Shown piece after piece: positions 10,860 to 23,699 of a DNA stretch of 64,000 nucleotides. The position numbers were made by a program, and so were the translations under genes. Source of the stretch: Lonicera japonica (taxonomy: Eukaryota > Streptophyta > Magnoliopsida > Dipsacales > Caprifoliaceae); contig CM038468.1 in the NCBI GenBank assembly GCA_021464415.1, positions 31,174,969 to 31,238,968 of the forward strand, written 5' to 3'. The notes beneath the pieces were generated by a model. That model saw only the letters and a program-made list of their open reading frames with translations. It had not been told where the DNA came from and did no database searches. How positions within the stretch are numbered: the stretch's first letter is position 1; each line of letters starts with the position of its first letter.

Positions 10860-10912
10860 AGTTATACTCAGCTATCGTCTTATAATATTGGAATATATAT
10901 ATATATATATTC
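10860..10912. repeat. Short TA microsatellite
   Basis: A run of about ten TA dinucleotides within AT-rich DNA of the decayed copia element. Confidence 0.7.
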
Positions 10913-11029
10913 AATTTATTCATTACAAGTGTTGGCATGATGACCATCTTCTAGTGATTGTACCCATCCTTCAGGGATTGCCAAAGACTTAATAAATCTT
11001 TCTTAGGTAGAATGTTGAGAGCTGATGTC

Positions 11030-11935
11030 TTATAAGACTTTAGGCTCATAAGAAACTGTGAATTGCAGGTTCTTGATTAAAATAAATATGAAACTTCGGA
11101 TTCATAAGTAATAATAAAACTTTTGGTTTTATTAAGAATTTCGGGCCTGAAAATTCTAACATTGTATATTGATTTATTATGTTCGTAATAATTTATTTTT
11201 ACTATTTAGAGCAATTATAAAGAAATGGTAGAATAAGAGGATTATTAGGTTCATATATGAAATAATATAGCAATAGAATGCTTATATATAAAGTTACATA
11301 TAATGTTAATTAAATAAGAATGTAATATTTACTTAGGACTTCAAATCTAAATTTAAGTTATCAAATTCAAAGGATAAGAATATAATAGTTATATGGGATT
11401 TCAGGCCCAAATTTAGATTATCAAATTCATGAGACTTTAAGTCAATATCCTCTTATATCAAAACTTCATATTTGATTATTGAGTTATATTATTATGGGAG
11501 CTTTAGGTCCAAATTTATGACTATGGAGCTTCAGGTCCAAAATAATAATTATGTAATTCAAGTCCAAAATAATTATAAACTTCAGGTCTCTAATTAAAAT
11601 AAGAACTTTTAGCCCCAAATATAAATCATGAATTTTCGAATCTAGAATGATAAATAAGGAAATTCAGGACCCAAATAGAAATCATGGATCTTCGGGTCTA
11701 GAATAATGAATAAGGAACTTCAGATTCCAAATATAAATTATGAATCTTCGGGTCCAGAATAATGAATAGGAAACTTCAGGTCCCAAAAATTATGGATCTT
11801 CGAGTCCAAAATAATGAATAGGGAACTTTAAATTCCAAAAGAACTTCTGGTCCAAGATAATGATTATAAATTTGAAATCCCTAAAGTATTAATCATGAAA
11901 CTTCAGGGACAGATTATTTATGAAAAAGAATATTT
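11030..11935. repeat. Degenerate tandem repeat, ~30-65 bp units
   Basis: Many diverged copies of two alternating phrases, AACTTCAGGTCCCAAATA and ATCTTCGGGTCTAGAATAA, separated by AT-rich spacers. Copies are cleanest between 11600 and 11830. The array lies between the copia LTR and the gag remnant of the minus-strand element, where its leader should be. Confidence 0.7.
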
Positions 11936-12201
11936 AAAATTCATAATAATAATAGAAGGCAAAACAAAATAAATCGTATTATTATGAAAGAAAAGAAAAT
12001 CATAAATCTGACATGTGTGAAGAGATTGAAAAATTATAGTACCTAATTTCGAGCTTGGTTCCAAGAAAAAAGAACGTGAGATTTTAAACTATGGGGTATG
12101 CTTACGCATCACCGACCTTCAAGAAGAAGGAAAAATGTAATTATGGTGGCCTTCTTTGGCAATTGCTTCCAATTGACTGTAAAACAGTCATGCTGATAAC
12201 G

Positions 12202-12451
12202 TGTTAAAATAATAGAGAAAAATAAGAGAATAAGAAAAATATTCTTATTCAAGTGATATGCAATATGGGTAGGGGTTAGCTCTATTTATATTTGGAGCTA
12301 ACCTCCTTTACTTCTATACAAAATCAACGTGGGACAAGTTACACTATATATATAGTATGAGATAATCTCATCATTCATACCACAATTTCAATGTGGGACG
12401 AACTACATCTTTAAATATTGCATATGGACTTCCATGTATCAATAGTTCACA
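12202..12451 (-). mobile_element. Probable 5' LTR of the minus-strand copia element
   Basis: Read on the minus strand, the segment runs from TGTGAACTATTG to TATTTTAACA. It includes ATATAAATAGAGC as a TATA box and is followed by CGTTATCAGCATGAC, a sequence typical of the LTR/leader border of some plant copia elements. The outer edge at 12451 is a guess from the TG; no second LTR or target duplication was found. Confidence 0.45.
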
Positions 12452-12479
12452 ACATACTTCAGATTTTAGCATTAACTTC

Positions 12480-13010
12480 GATTTAAAAAAAAGAGTGCTC
12501 AATTGTCTAAAGTGCAAAAACTACTTGATAAATTTAACGAACCCATTTTTCAAATCAATAATCGATTTTTATCACTCAATGAATTCCCAAATTTGCAAAA
12601 AGGTATAAGGTTGGGTTTATAAAATCTTCTTCAAAAATTCATAGTGACTTAGAGATGAAAATCATAAAAAATAGGAATGGAGATGGCTTCAAATTCTATT
12701 GTTTACCCGATGAATAATACTGATTATGTTGGAAGAGATTTGTAAGAATTAATTATATAATTCTTGCGTGGCCCATGTAGTTAGATCATTTTATTATTTG
12801 GTAAATTATTAAATAGAGAAATAAATAATTAGAATTGGCAAAGTCTTGGACTTAGGGTTAGTTAAAGATAATTTCCTATCATATTTGTTGGAGATAAATC
12901 TCTATTAATTACAGATAAATGATTACTATCATACTTTAATGGTAAGTAAGAGTTATAGAAAGATAGGAAATACATAACAATACATCAATTACCTATCTCA
13001 TCTACGATAA
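12480..13010 (-). repeat. Diverged repeat, inverted copy of 36510-37075
   Basis: The reverse complement aligns by eye along most of its length with 36510-37075. Shared phrases include AATAGAGATTTATCTC, AATTCTAATTATTTAT and TTTGCAAATTTGGGAATTCA. It probably belongs to a dispersed element such as an LTR or leader piece. No terminal repeats or target duplication were recognised. Confidence 0.65.
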
Positions 13011-13164
13011 AACACATAAAGTTAGGTTGTAGGCCGTGAGCATAAATCTGATGGTTTTCAAGTTATTATTGCACACGATACAAATTAATTTGCTACGTAC
13101 TAAAGTACGAGGTTCATTTTTGTTTTTTGATGATGTGCATGCGAATTGTAATTTCTTTCTCAAA

Positions 13165-13463
13165 CCTTATATACTCAAGATGGAAAAGAAAATTAAAAAT
13201 AGTTGACTTTTGCGAGACATTGGAAAATAAGTTGAGATATGTGATGATCTTTTTACTTTGTGACTTTTTTCAATGTAAAATTTTTCTTTAGTAGTTGAGG
13301 AAGAAAATTTTCCACTAAAATTAGTGAAGTATGGAGGACATCACTCATAAAAGGAGCATGAGATAGAGAGTATCTCATCACATGCCTCAACTTATTTTTT
13401 AACTTCTTACACAAATCAAGTGTTTTTGTTATTTTTTTTTTCATGTTGCTATCAAACGTAGCC
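13165..13463. repeat. Palindromic MITE, first copy of family F
   Basis: The two halves are imperfect reverse complements: AAAATAAGTTGAGATATGTG on the left, and the reverse complement of the right arm reads AAAATAAGTTGAGGCATGTG. The right end reads GCTATCAAACGTAGCC. A related copy at 43335-43960 is split by another MITE. Confidence 0.6.
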
Positions 13464-15213
13464 TAAAACTCCACATGGCTTCCTTTAGTGTGCATTGAAT
13501 TTGTGCCTATCCTTTAATTTGTTTTAATGGAGTGCATGTTTTGTGACGCCCCGAGTTCCATTGAGAGGAAGAACCTCTGGAACACGGTTGGTCACGGAGC
13601 CGTACGCGACGGTGGAAGTGAGTTTAAATTAAGAAATTCTAATGAGATAAGAAAATATGCAATGATCAAGCACAAGTAACACCATCAATTGGGAACATGC
13701 TAGAACTGTAGTTTACCCTCCTGTTAACTCGTGCCTTACAAATCAGTTTATACTGTTGCGCACCGGTTAACTAAAATGTAAGTCACTCGTCCACAACAGG
13801 ATAGCACTAAACAATAAACATGTTCCTCCAACTCCATATACATTAACGATAAGAAAAAGGATAGAAGAACAATAAAGATCCACAAAGTATTTACATAGAT
13901 GATATACATGGTTCAACAAGATAGTAATAAGTAGCAAAGTCTCCACAACTCCAAGTAAGCTATATAATTATAGATAGATAGATTATACAAACATGCCTAA
14001 GTAAATGCATGTCTAGTTATGTTACAAAATTTGGTAACATAGCCTTTCCGTGGTGAGAGGCCCTCATACTATACAGTATCAGAGGAGACTAAGATTTGTC
14101 GACCATTCACTTATCAGCTCTTCCTGTCCCATCCTTAGAAGTACCTGCGTAGGAAAAACTGTGAGCCAAACGGGCCCAGTAGTAACTATAGGATTTTGTA
14201 AGAAAAACATGTATGTATAGAGTAATCCTTTATGAAAAGAGTTTGTGAAAAATCCTTGTTCATAGGTCATGAATATAAGTGTACAATGTAATATATATAC
14301 GTTGTTAAGACACCGCGACCAGGTCTATTATCACAACTGTCAAGTATATGTATACATCGCATCTAGGATTTTCACATCTACTGTGCACAAAGATAGCCGA
14401 CAACTCGGTTTCTTCTACCCCTAAGGCAGGGACAACCTACCAAGTCCACCTAGATGAAAAATGCCCTCAAGGCAATATTATAAGCTCATGTAGCCACCAA
14501 GGCTATACGCTACAGGTAATAACTATCTACCTGGTACGAGCGGTGTTGACTACTCAGTATAAGAAGAACTATTAATATCCCAATAGTAAAATATGAGGTC
14601 ATATACATCGTGTAAAAACATATTATAGTCCATTTCATGAATATCATGTAAGATAAAGTGCGTATCAAAGATTTATTTTTCCATACGGACTAATAAGTAC
14701 CTGCTCGCTAGAAGCCAGGAATAAGGGTTTGTCATAAATTAATGAAATGAAAGAGATACATGGGGAAATATGATATACTACGATTTATGAGTAATAATCA
14801 ACCATTTCCATCATAATTTATCAACCCAAAGTTCATATATACGCAGCAATAGATATATATATATATATAGAAAATCCCCAATTTTGTATAAAAATGGTGA
14901 TTGAGTGCCTAAACTCTTAAGATAGGTTTTAATACTAGTGTTCCTACCTCGATAGCGTTAAACCTTCGTAACTTGAGCCGTGGATCAAGCTCTAGATGAC
15001 CGAAGCGCAAGATACTCTACTTGAGTTTTGAGCCCTAGCTTGGTGGAAGTGGTACAAGGAAGAAGATGATGATGATGATGATGTGTTTGATTCTTGTTTT
15101 GGGTTGAAGGATGAGGTAGAATCACTCTCATGAACCCTTCTCCATGATCTTTCTCTTCTCTTTACTCTCTCCCCTTGCCCTAATCGAAATGAAGAAGAAT
15201 GAGGGTTGTGGGT

Positions 15214-15223
15214 TATATAAAAA
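15214..15223 (+). promoter_or_regulatory. TATA box of the chromovirus-like LTR
   Basis: TATATAAAAA lies eight bases before the Athila insertion point, so the expected transcription start of the older LTR is displaced to the far side of the insertion. Confidence 0.5.
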
Positions 15224-15230
15224 TCGGGTC

Positions 15231-16807
15231 TGATAAGCACCCAAAACTGTTATTTTTAATTCCCCAAATGCCGAAATTTAAGTGTCAAAAATTGCATTAT
15301 ATTATCTAATGTTGACATTTAGTTGTTTTGCAGGTTCTTGTCTCAATTTATGTAATTAAATGCTTAACTTTGTTGAATATGTGAGACAGGACACCTAAAG
15401 TTGCTCGGATAGTTTTTAAAGCATAACTTTTTGCTCGGAACTCCGAATCATGCGTTTCTTGAGCCTAAAATCAAGAGAATTTCGAGAGCTACAACTTTCC
15501 AGTTCAACACTTTTCCAAATTCGGCCATCTTCATATCCGAAATTTCATTGCAATATTCCGGCAGCAAAAGAAAAAAAGAGAGAAAAATATCCCAAAAGTG
15601 TGTGTGCCCACTCTCATATTTTTTTAATCTCTCAACCCATAACCCAACACTCCACTACCTAGACAATGTCCACATTATTCTCTTACACACCCCACTCTCT
15701 AGACAAAGCCTATTATTCTCTTACACCCCCTCACCCCATTGTCTACTTTTCATGATTATGTTCCTCTCCCATTTTCACACATATATTGATTCATATTTGG
15801 CCAAGAGAAGGAGACCACCTACGTGAGTTTGAAAGAAAGGAGGAGAGCTTGGAGCAAGAGAGCTTGTTCTAGAGAGAGAAAATATTTGAGTGCTACATAT
15901 TTTTCTTCTTCTTGTATTATTGTTTCATTTTATTGAAGAAGATAATATTGTAGAGTGTTGAGAGAAATTCTTTTACTCACATATTTGGAGATATTTAAGG
16001 AGCTATTTTATTATTTGTTTTGTTCTTCTATCTTTATGGAAGGCTAATCTCCCTTTCAAGGGGAGAGATGAAGCCTCATTTTTATTTGTGATTTAGAATT
16101 TTATAATATTGCATAAATATACTCATTTGTGATTTTTCTTAAATAAGATCTTTGGATCACTCTACATACCATAGGTGATCCCATTTTGGTTTTTATACTT
16201 GACTTAAGAGATGAGCTACATACCATAGGATTTTCTTAAGTTCATTTTATTTTCCAAATTTATCTTCTAGTTCTTTAATGTTAATGTAAGTGAGTGACAA
16301 CCTTGTATTATTATTATTTCTAAAAGAAGAAAATATAGATCTTGAAAGGAAAAATCTCTTATAAACAAATAAATTGTCAAATACTATTTGGTTATCTTTT
16401 GGGTTCACTCTACATACCATAGGTGATTCCATTTAATCAAACTAGTATAGAATTTATTTTGGGTATATATGTGCAATAATATATTATTCTAGATCCATTG
16501 ATAATTTGGTGGTGGATTCTTAACTCTTGAAATCCCTACACTTTATTTCTCCAAGACAACTTTCTCTACTTTCATTACATTTTAGTAGTATTAAAATTAT
16601 TCCTAAGAAAAGTAAGCATTTCTAAAAGAAAAAAAAATGGTTTTTATTCTAAATCTATTATTTTCTCAACTTTGTTTTCATTGATTCATAAAACAACTCC
16701 CGTGGATTTGACCCCTTACTACTACTATCTACGTTACTAATATATTTTGTAGGTACATAAGGGTCTTTGATCAAGCTATTTTTAGCGACGAAGATAGCTC
16801 CATATCA
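15231..16807 (+). repeat. Athila 5' LTR (1577 bp)
   Basis: Begins TGATAAGCACCC and ends AGCTCCATATCA. It carries a two-copy ~50-bp duplication (CTAGACAA..TATTCTCTTACAC) near 15650-15740, and the phrase CTACATACCATAGG three times in its 3' half (about 16161, 16216 and 16410). Short open frames in it are not genes. Confidence 0.97.
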
Positions 16808-16809
16808 AA

Positions 16810-16827
16810 TGGCGCCGTTGCCGGGGA
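16810..16827 (+). other. Athila primer-binding site
   Basis: TGGCGCCGTTGCCGGGGA, two bases after the 5' LTR. This is the usual Athila PBS, generally assigned to tRNA-Asp. Confidence 0.9.
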
Positions 16828-17903
16828 GCTGACGCCAATGAAAATGACGTGAAGACTTTTTGAGATTTGTTAGATTTAGTTGTAATTATTCGATTTGGTT
16901 GTAAAATTTATTTTTTTTGGACATTTTGGACTGTTTAAAAACTGTAATATTTATTTATATGGTGTTCTGGGACTGCCCAGATTAAGTGTTAAAAAAAAAA
17001 AAAAAAAAAAACCCAAAAAAAAAAAAAAAAGGTTGCAAAAGGGAAACTGGACAAAATAGAGACTGCATTTTTGGAAGAAAAAAAAAAGAATAGAACACTT
17101 GAAGACTCTCTATTTTGGGTCAGTAGGACTCTCGGGGACGACTGAAATTTAGGAGAAATTTCCCCCCGATCGACTCAACCGAATCATCACCCCGCTTGCG
17201 GGAGGTACATTTTTTATCACTCGCGAATCTCCTGTCAGCGAGTCAATTCCTATGTGCTCTAATTGCTATGTGTTTATTTTTTTAGCACATTTATTTTGAA
17301 TGGTGAATGATGAATAATTGGACCTAAAGCCTAGCCCGGCTATTGAAACGAGTTGGGATTTCATCACCCACTCAATCGCTTATCCATTTGCTTGTGATCC
17401 TAAGCCATCATTAATTAAAATCAACTCACTAGCAAGCCAAATAGGATTCGGTGTTCATAGGACCTCTAAAGAAAAGAAGCGATCGGTAGCCACTCTAGTG
17501 AGCTCTTCCAAGCCTATGGTAGATTGACTAGTTGGTATTTAAGTGGTGCCTTTGTGACCCTCCAACATATTAGTCCTTCGGCCCTGATTTGGGAGAATTT
17601 AATTGGTAAGCTTCTCGGACAATTTTTATTGTTCGTTTCGATCAAATCTGGACAAGAGTAGGAGCACAAAATTTTCAATCAGGTGGTGTCAAAGAGCTCG
17701 CGCTTTCCCACCCGTGAATAATTAAAATTGACTACCCTTTCACTAAATTGAAGATAAGAATTGGTTATATGCTATCTAGGAATTCTTTCCTTTATTAGTG
17801 TACGTCAACCAATTAGGATTGTAGTCATTTTGTGTCCTATTTTCTTGAACCACCAATCTATTCTTTTTGGAAAATCAAAATTTCACAATATTTATATCAT
17901 TGG
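16828..17903 (+). other. Athila 5' leader, non-coding
   Basis: Untranslated leader with a poly(A)-rich run at ~16990-17032. Several stops precede the gag-pol frame. The gag-pol frame is open from about 17832, but the first ATG in it is at 17904. Confidence 0.7.
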
Positions 17904-20900
17904 ATGCGAAAGTCCAAAAGGCTACTGAACCGATCACGTAGCAATTCAACTCTTGATTCACGAGATACGGATCTCTGTGATCTTATAGTTGACCTCACCC
18001 CATTTTCCATAGTCTCGAGTCCAAGTTCACCCACATCTCCTATCGTTCAAATTCCCCATCCGGAAATGGCGGAAGAACGTCCATTGAAAGACTACTTTGC
18101 TCCTATCACTGCAAATCCTCCATCTTGTATTGTCCTCCCAGCTACTACAGCTACTCATTTTGAAATTCGTCCGGCGACGATTTCAATGTTACCCAGTTTT
18201 CATGGCTTAGACCGAGAGAGTCCATACCCTCACTTGGGAAAATTTCTCAATGTCTGTGCAACCTTTAAGAACCAAAATCTAAACGATGAGAATGTCCGGT
18301 TAAGGTTGTTCCCTTTCTCTCTTCATGACAAAGCTTCTTTGTGGCTTAATTCTTTGCCACAAGATTCAATTCGCTCATGGGATCAATTGGCCAAAAAGTT
18401 CATGTCTAAATTCTACCCAATGAATCGAACAAATGAAATGCGTCAATCCATCCAAGATTTTCGTCAGAAAGACAATGAACAATTTTATGAAGCATGGGAT
18501 AGATTTCAGGATTTCATTATCAAATGCCCTCATCACGGCATTGATAAAAGTCGTCTAGTCCAATGTTTTTATAATGGTCTCAGTCCCACTTCTCGTAACA
18601 TGATAGAGTCCATGCACAAGGGAAAGTTCATGCACCTCACTCCCACTAAAGCCTACACATTTTTAACTGAATTAGGAGAAGATTCACAGCAGTGGGATGC
18701 TTCTAATGAATTTTCTAGGTCTGACCCAAGTCTTAGAACTGGTGGTAGGTATGAAATCAAGAGTGACCCAGAGTTAAAGAACTTGATGCAAGGTTTAACA
18801 GCTTTGACCAAAACAGTGGAGGCTTTAGCTTGTTCAATGCAAAAGCAAACTGTTGAGCTTACTCCAATCATGAGTGTCCATAGTGAGCCCAACACATTTC
18901 CATGCACTGTCTGTTCTAGTGTACACCATACCGCTCACTCATGCCCAACCTTCTTTCCTGAACCTGAGCCAATTATGGAACAAGCCTTTGAGTTTAATAA
19001 CTTTAGGAAGCCCAATCCGGCTAGTTTCAGCCAGACATACAATTCTGAGTGGAGGAACCATCCTAACTTTTCTTGGAAGCAAGATCAATCTTCGAATCCG
19101 CAACACTCACAACCTCAAGTTAGGGGTCCCCCAGGTTTCCAAGCCCAAGCTAGGCAGAACCCAAACCAGTTTCCAAATGATCGCCATCATTTTTCGCATC
19201 AAAATGGAAACCATTCGGGAAATCAACAGATTGTCCATTCGTCTAGTCATTCTTATGGTTCTGCGCCTCAGTTAAGTGCTAGTAGAGAGTTGGTTCCTCA
19301 ACTTCCATATGCTGCCCCTCAACAGCAATCGAAATCAGCTCTCGAAGACCTTATGTTGCAAATTCTCACGCAACAACAACAAACTCTTAATGCCCATACA
19401 CAAAGCACCTCTCAAGCAATCCAACAAATGCAACAACAGTTGAGTCAATTGACTGCTGAGAGAGACAAGGGTAAATTCCCTAGTCAACCAATTGCTAATC
19501 CAAAAGGTAATAGCAAAGAGCCTGTGTATGAGGTTGGTTCCTTTTCTGGTCAAGACCAATTTCAAGGTGAGTTGAAGTCTGTCACCACCTTAAGATCAGG
19601 ACGGCAAATTGATAATCATGTTGAAATGCCTAATGATTCCATTGAGAATGATACATCTGTCATTCCCAAATTCCCTCCTAGTGAACCAGAAGGTGTGGTT
19701 CAAGATACAAATTTGTCGAAGGAGGATTCCAAAGTTTCACTCAAGAAAAAAGAAGGGACTCAACCTAAGGAAACAATTTATGTGCCTCGGGCACCCTTTC
19801 CTGATAGGTTAGCATTGACCACCAAAGCGAAGCACTTTGATGAGATTAAGGAAGTGTTCCAAAATGTTCATATCAACATTCCATTCCTTACTGCCATCAA
19901 ACAAATCCCTTCGTATGCTAAGTTCTTGAAAGACTTGTGTACTGTCAAGCGGAGGACAAATGTCCCACATGATGCTTTCATAGCCGAACAGGCTACATCT
20001 GTCATTCAGCAAAAGACTGTTGTCAAATACAAAGATCCTGGTCGTCCTACGATCCCATGCAAGTTAGGTAACAAGTATTCAACTCAAGCGTTACTTGATT
20101 TAGGAGCCAGTGTTAATTTGTTACCATATTCTCTCTACCAAGAGTTGGGCTTGCAAGATATGAAGCCCACTCGAGTCACTCTGCAATTGGCAGATCGTTC
20201 TGTCAAAGTCCCCCGAGGAATTGTTGAGGATGTTTTGGTTAAGGTGTCTGACTTTTATTACCCAGTTGATTTCATAGTTCTAGACACCCAGCCCTCTGAT
20301 GAAAACTCCATCCCAATCATTTTGGGACGTCCTTTTCTTGCCACTGCAAATGCGCTCATTAACTGTAGGAATGGGTCTATGACTCTTACCTTTGGTAATT
20401 TGACAGTGGAAGTCAATATTTTTCAACTCATGAAACATCCATCTGATGTTGAAATGGTAGAAGAAGTGTGTGTTATCGATAGTCTTGTTCAAGAAATGGT
20501 GGACCATTCTTATCCTGACGATCCTATCCAACAATGTCTGAATTTTCTTGAATCAGATTTTGATTTAGATGATGCCATGGATAGTGTCAATTCTTTGTTA
20601 GACTCCACCACTTTGATAGACATTGATAAATGGATCACTGAGAATGAAACTTGGACAGATTGCTTTGAATCTCTTCATCTTGAACCAATTCTTGGTATAG
20701 ATACTGGCCCTAACAGTGTGGTTAAGTCTGATTGCGAGTCAATGCTTGCAACTATGCCTGAAACTGAGTTCACCAATGTTCAGGATTCACAAAAAAGTTT
20801 GGACCTAAAGCCATTGCCTTCTGAGCTGAAATATGTCCATTTAGGTTCAAATCAAACTCATCCAGTCATCATTGCCTCCGACTTGACTTCCGAGCAAGAA

Positions 20901-23699
20901 GTTAATCTAGTCGATGTTCTAAGAAAGCATAAATCAGCCTTGGGTTGGAACATATCTGACCTTAAAGGTATCAGTCCGACTATTTGTAGTCATCGCATCC
21001 ATTTGGAAGATGGTGCAAAAACTTCTCGTGAGCCACAACGTCGATTGAACCCAGTCATGAAAGAAGTTGTTCGATCAGAAATCCTTAAGTTGCTTGATGT
21101 AGGAATCATATACCCTATCTCTGACAGCCAATGGGTCAGCCCCATTCATGTTGTTCCAAAGAAATCTGGTATCACTGTTGTAAAAAATAGTGATAATGAG
21201 CTAGTCCCAACCAGAATCTCGACTGGATGGCGTGTCTGTATTGATTACCGAAAGCTAAATAGTGTCACAAGGAAAGATCATTTTCCTCTTCCTTTCATAG
21301 ACCAAATGCTTGAGCGACTTGCTGGACATTCTTTTTATTGTTTCCTAGATGGATATTCTGGGTACAATCAAATTCCCATTGATCCTCAAGACCAAGAAAA
21401 AACTACTTTCACATGTCCATTTGGCACATTTGCCTATTCACGCATGCCATTCGGCTTGTGCAATGCACCTGCGACTTTTCAAAGGTGTATGATGAGCATT
21501 TTCAGTGATATGGTGGAACGATTCTTAGAGGTCTTTATGGACGATTTCTCTGTGTATGGCTCATCCTTTGATCAATGCCTTTCTCATCTGACCATGGTGT
21601 TAGAACGATGCCAAGAAAAGAATTTAGTTCTTAATTGGGAAAAATGTCATTTCATGGTAAAAAAAGGTATTGTTTTGGGACATGTAATCTCTTGCAAAGG
21701 TATTGAGGTCGATAAGGCAAAGGTTGATTTAATCTCCTCTTTACCAGCTCCTAGGTCAATTAAGGACATCCGTTCTTTTTTAGGGCATGCCGGTTTCTAT
21801 CGGCGATTTATCAAGGATTTTTCTAAGATAGCCCGACCTTTGACTAATCTTCTTTCGAAAGACGTGCCTTTTGTCTTCAATGAAGCTTGTGTCATTGCTT
21901 TTGAGCGTCTTAAATCCGAGTTGATCTCAGCTCCGATTATTCGACCTCCTGATTGGGATCTCCCGTTTGAAATCATGTGCGATGCATCTGATTATGCCAT
22001 TGGGGCTGTTTTGGGGCAGAGAGTTAATAAACGTTCTCATGTGATTCATTATGCTAGCAAAACTCTCAATCCAGCCCAACTCAATTACACAACGACTGAG
22101 AAAGAATTGTTGGCGGTCGTCTTTGCCCTCGACAAATTTCGTGCATACCTTCTTGGATCTCCAGTCACTGTGTACTCTGATCATTCGGCATTAAGGTACC
22201 TTCTAAGCAAAAAAGATGCCAAATCTCGCCTCATCCGTTGGATCCTCTTGCTCCAAGAATTTAACTTGGCAATCAAAGATAAAAAGGGTACTGAGAATGT
22301 GGTCGCTGACCACCTGTCTAGACTCACTGCTATGTCTGAAAATGGCCATTTGCCTATATCCGAGTCATTCCCTGATGAGCAACTTTTTGCTATTTCTCAG
22401 TCACCATGGTTTGCTGATATTGTCAACTTTCTTGTCACTAACCAAATTCCCATTCATTGGACAAAGCAAGACAAGTCCAAATTCATGTCCATGGTCAAAT
22501 ACTACTCATGGGATGATCCTTTTCTCTTCAAGTATTGTCCTGATCAAATCATCCGTAGATGTGTCCCCGAGTTTGAGCAAAATAAGATCCTTTCATTTTG
22601 CCATAACCATGCATGTGGTGGCCATTTTAGCTCGAAGAAAACTGCTGCAAAAGTTTTGCAAAGCGGGTTTTACTGGCCCACCCTTTTTCGCAACGCTCAT
22701 GAATTTTGTAAAGCCTGTCCAAATTGTCAACAATTAGGACGGCTATCTCGAAGGCATATGATGCCTCTCACGCCCATCTTGATCGTTGAGATCTTTGATG
22801 TTTGGGGGATCGACTTTATGGGCCCATTTCCCCCATCTCATGGTTTTAAATATATCCTTATGGCAGTCGACTATGTCTCCAAGTGGATAGAAGCGATACC
22901 CTGTTACACAAATGATCATCGAGTTGTTGTGAAATTCTTGAAAGAATATGTCTTTGCTCGGTTTGGTACTCCAAGAGCCATCATCAGTGATAACGGTACA
23001 CATTTTTGTAACCGTATCTTTGAGAATCTCGTTAAGAAGTATGGCATAACCCATAAACTTGCTTTGGCGTACCATCCCCAAACCAGTGGCCAGGTAGAAG
23101 TTTCAAATCGTCAGATTAAGCAAATTCTTGAAAAGACAGTCAATCCAAGTAGGAAAGATTGGTCTTTGCGACTTGCAGATGCTCTTTGGGCATACCGCAC
23201 CGCCTTCAAGACTCCTATAGGCATGTCCCCTTATCGCTTAATCTTTGGTAAGCCCTGTCACCTTCCAGTCGAACTTGAGCACAATGCATACTGGGCTATC
23301 AAAACCCTTAACTTTGATCTTGATAAAGCTGGTGAGCAAAGAAAGTTGCAACTCAATGAACTTGAGGAATTACGAAATGATGCTTATGATCTGTCTAAGA
23401 AATACAAGGACAAAATGAAATGGATTCATGATCATAGCATATTGCGAAAAGAGTTTCATCCTGGACAGAAAGTGTTATTGTATAATTCTCGCCTGCACCT
23501 TTTCCCTGGTAAATTGAAAACCAGGTGGGAAGGACCTTTCACTGTCCAATCTGTCACACCTTATGGTGCCATCACTGTTGAAAATCCGAAAGATGGTACT
23601 ACCTTTCAGGTCAATGGTCAAAGATTGAAACCATTCTTCGAGCTTAATTCATCTCTAGTAGAGCAAATTGACCTTGTTAATCCCATGTACCTTGAGTAA
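17904..23699 (+). CDS. Athila gag-pol polyprotein, intact (1931 aa)
   Basis: One frame without stops encodes capsid, protease, reverse transcriptase, RNase H and integrase, needed for cytoplasmic particle assembly, cDNA synthesis and nuclear integration. The start is placed at the first in-frame ATG (MRKSKRLL..). Retrotrans_gag spans about residues 110-245. A CCHC knuckle is C334-C337-H342-C347. A Gln/Asn/His-rich linker runs ~370-515. Protease has DLGAS at 732-736. RT begins around [10 protein letters not shown] (1110), with the catalytic pair in VFMDD (D1213, D1214), a variant of YVDD. RNase H has [13 protein letters not shown] (D1360). The integrase HHCC finger is ~1563-1612 and DDE is D1637, D1696, E1732, giving 35 residues between the last two. 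The C-terminus has the usual GPF.V basic end. All catalytic residues that I can check are present. There is no frameshift between gag and pol. Confidence 0.97.
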   Translation: MRKSKRLLNRSRSNSTLDSRDTDLCDLIVDLTPFSIVSSPSSPTSPIVQIPHPEMAEERPLKDYFAPITANPPSCIVLPATTATHFEIRPATISMLPSFHGLDRESPYPHLGKFLNVCATFKNQNLNDENVRLRLFPFSLHDKASLWLNSLPQDSIRSWDQLAKKFMSKFYPMNRTNEMRQSIQDFRQKDNEQFYEAWDRFQDFIIKCPHHGIDKSRLVQCFYNGLSPTSRNMIESMHKGKFMHLTPTKAYTFLTELGEDSQQWDASNEFSRSDPSLRTGGRYEIKSDPELKNLMQGLTALTKTVEALACSMQKQTVELTPIMSVHSEPNTFPCTVCSSVHHTAHSCPTFFPEPEPIMEQAFEFNNFRKPNPASFSQTYNSEWRNHPNFSWKQDQSSNPQHSQPQVRGPPGFQAQARQNPNQFPNDRHHFSHQNGNHSGNQQIVHSSSHSYGSAPQLSASRELVPQLPYAAPQQQSKSALEDLMLQILTQQQQTLNAHTQSTSQAIQQMQQQLSQLTAERDKGKFPSQPIANPKGNSKEPVYEVGSFSGQDQFQGELKSVTTLRSGRQIDNHVEMPNDSIENDTSVIPKFPPSEPEGVVQDTNLSKEDSKVSLKKKEGTQPKETIYVPRAPFPDRLALTTKAKHFDEIKEVFQNVHINIPFLTAIKQIPSYAKFLKDLCTVKRRTNVPHDAFIAEQATSVIQQKTVVKYKDPGRPTIPCKLGNKYSTQALLDLGASVNLLPYSLYQELGLQDMKPTRVTLQLADRSVKVPRGIVEDVLVKVSDFYYPVDFIVLDTQPSDENSIPIILGRPFLATANALINCRNGSMTLTFGNLTVEVNIFQLMKHPSDVEMVEEVCVIDSLVQEMVDHSYPDDPIQQCLNFLESDFDLDDAMDSVNSLLDSTTLIDIDKWITENETWTDCFESLHLEPILGIDTGPNSVVKSDCESMLATMPETEFTNVQDSQKSLDLKPLPSELKYVHLGSNQTHPVIIASDLTSEQEVNLVDVLRKHKSALGWNISDLKGISPTICSHRIHLEDGAKTSREPQRRLNPVMKEVVRSEILKLLDVGIIYPISDSQWVSPIHVVPKKSGITVVKNSDNELVPTRISTGWRVCIDYRKLNSVTRKDHFPLPFIDQMLERLAGHSFYCFLDGYSGYNQIPIDPQDQEKTTFTCPFGTFAYSRMPFGLCNAPATFQRCMMSIFSDMVERFLEVFMDDFSVYGSSFDQCLSHLTMVLERCQEKNLVLNWEKCHFMVKKGIVLGHVISCKGIEVDKAKVDLISSLPAPRSIKDIRSFLGHAGFYRRFIKDFSKIARPLTNLLSKDVPFVFNEACVIAFERLKSELISAPIIRPPDWDLPFEIMCDASDYAIGAVLGQRVNKRSHVIHYASKTLNPAQLNYTTTEKELLAVVFALDKFRAYLLGSPVTVYSDHSALRYLLSKKDAKSRLIRWILLLQEFNLAIKDKKGTENVVADHLSRLTAMSENGHLPISESFPDEQLFAISQSPWFADIVNFLVTNQIPIHWTKQDKSKFMSMVKYYSWDDPFLFKYCPDQIIRRCVPEFEQNKILSFCHNHACGGHFSSKKTAAKVLQSGFYWPTLFRNAHEFCKACPNCQQLGRLSRRHMMPLTPILIVEIFDVWGIDFMGPFPPSHGFKYILMAVDYVSKWIEAIPCYTNDHRVVVKFLKEYVFARFGTPRAIISDNGTHFCNRIFENLVKKYGITHKLALAYHPQTSGQVEVSNRQIKQILEKTVNPSRKDWSLRLADALWAYRTAFKTPIGMSPYRLIFGKPCHLPVELEHNAYWAIKTLNFDLDKAGEQRKLQLNELEELRNDAYDLSKKYKDKMKWIHDHSILRKEFHPGQKVLLYNSRLHLFPGKLKTRWEGPFTVQSVTPYGAITVENPKDGTTFQVNGQRLKPFFELNSSLVEQIDLVNPMYLE

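Noticed and set aside
13253..13444. 63-codon minus-strand frame
   Set aside because: It lies inside a palindromic MITE and has no coding signature.
14992..15240. 82-codon Ser-rich minus-strand frame
   Set aside because: It spans a GAT trinucleotide repeat within the chromovirus-like LTR and crosses the Athila insertion point; poly-Ser comes from the repeat.
15431..15826. 131-codon plus-strand frame in the Athila 5' LTR
   Set aside because: The near-identical 3' LTR has the frame broken by the one-base indel, so it is not conserved even between the two LTRs; no protein family fits.
17832..17903. Earlier start of the Athila gag-pol frame at 17832
   Set aside because: The codon there is GTG and the frame is merely open; the first ATG in frame is at 17904.
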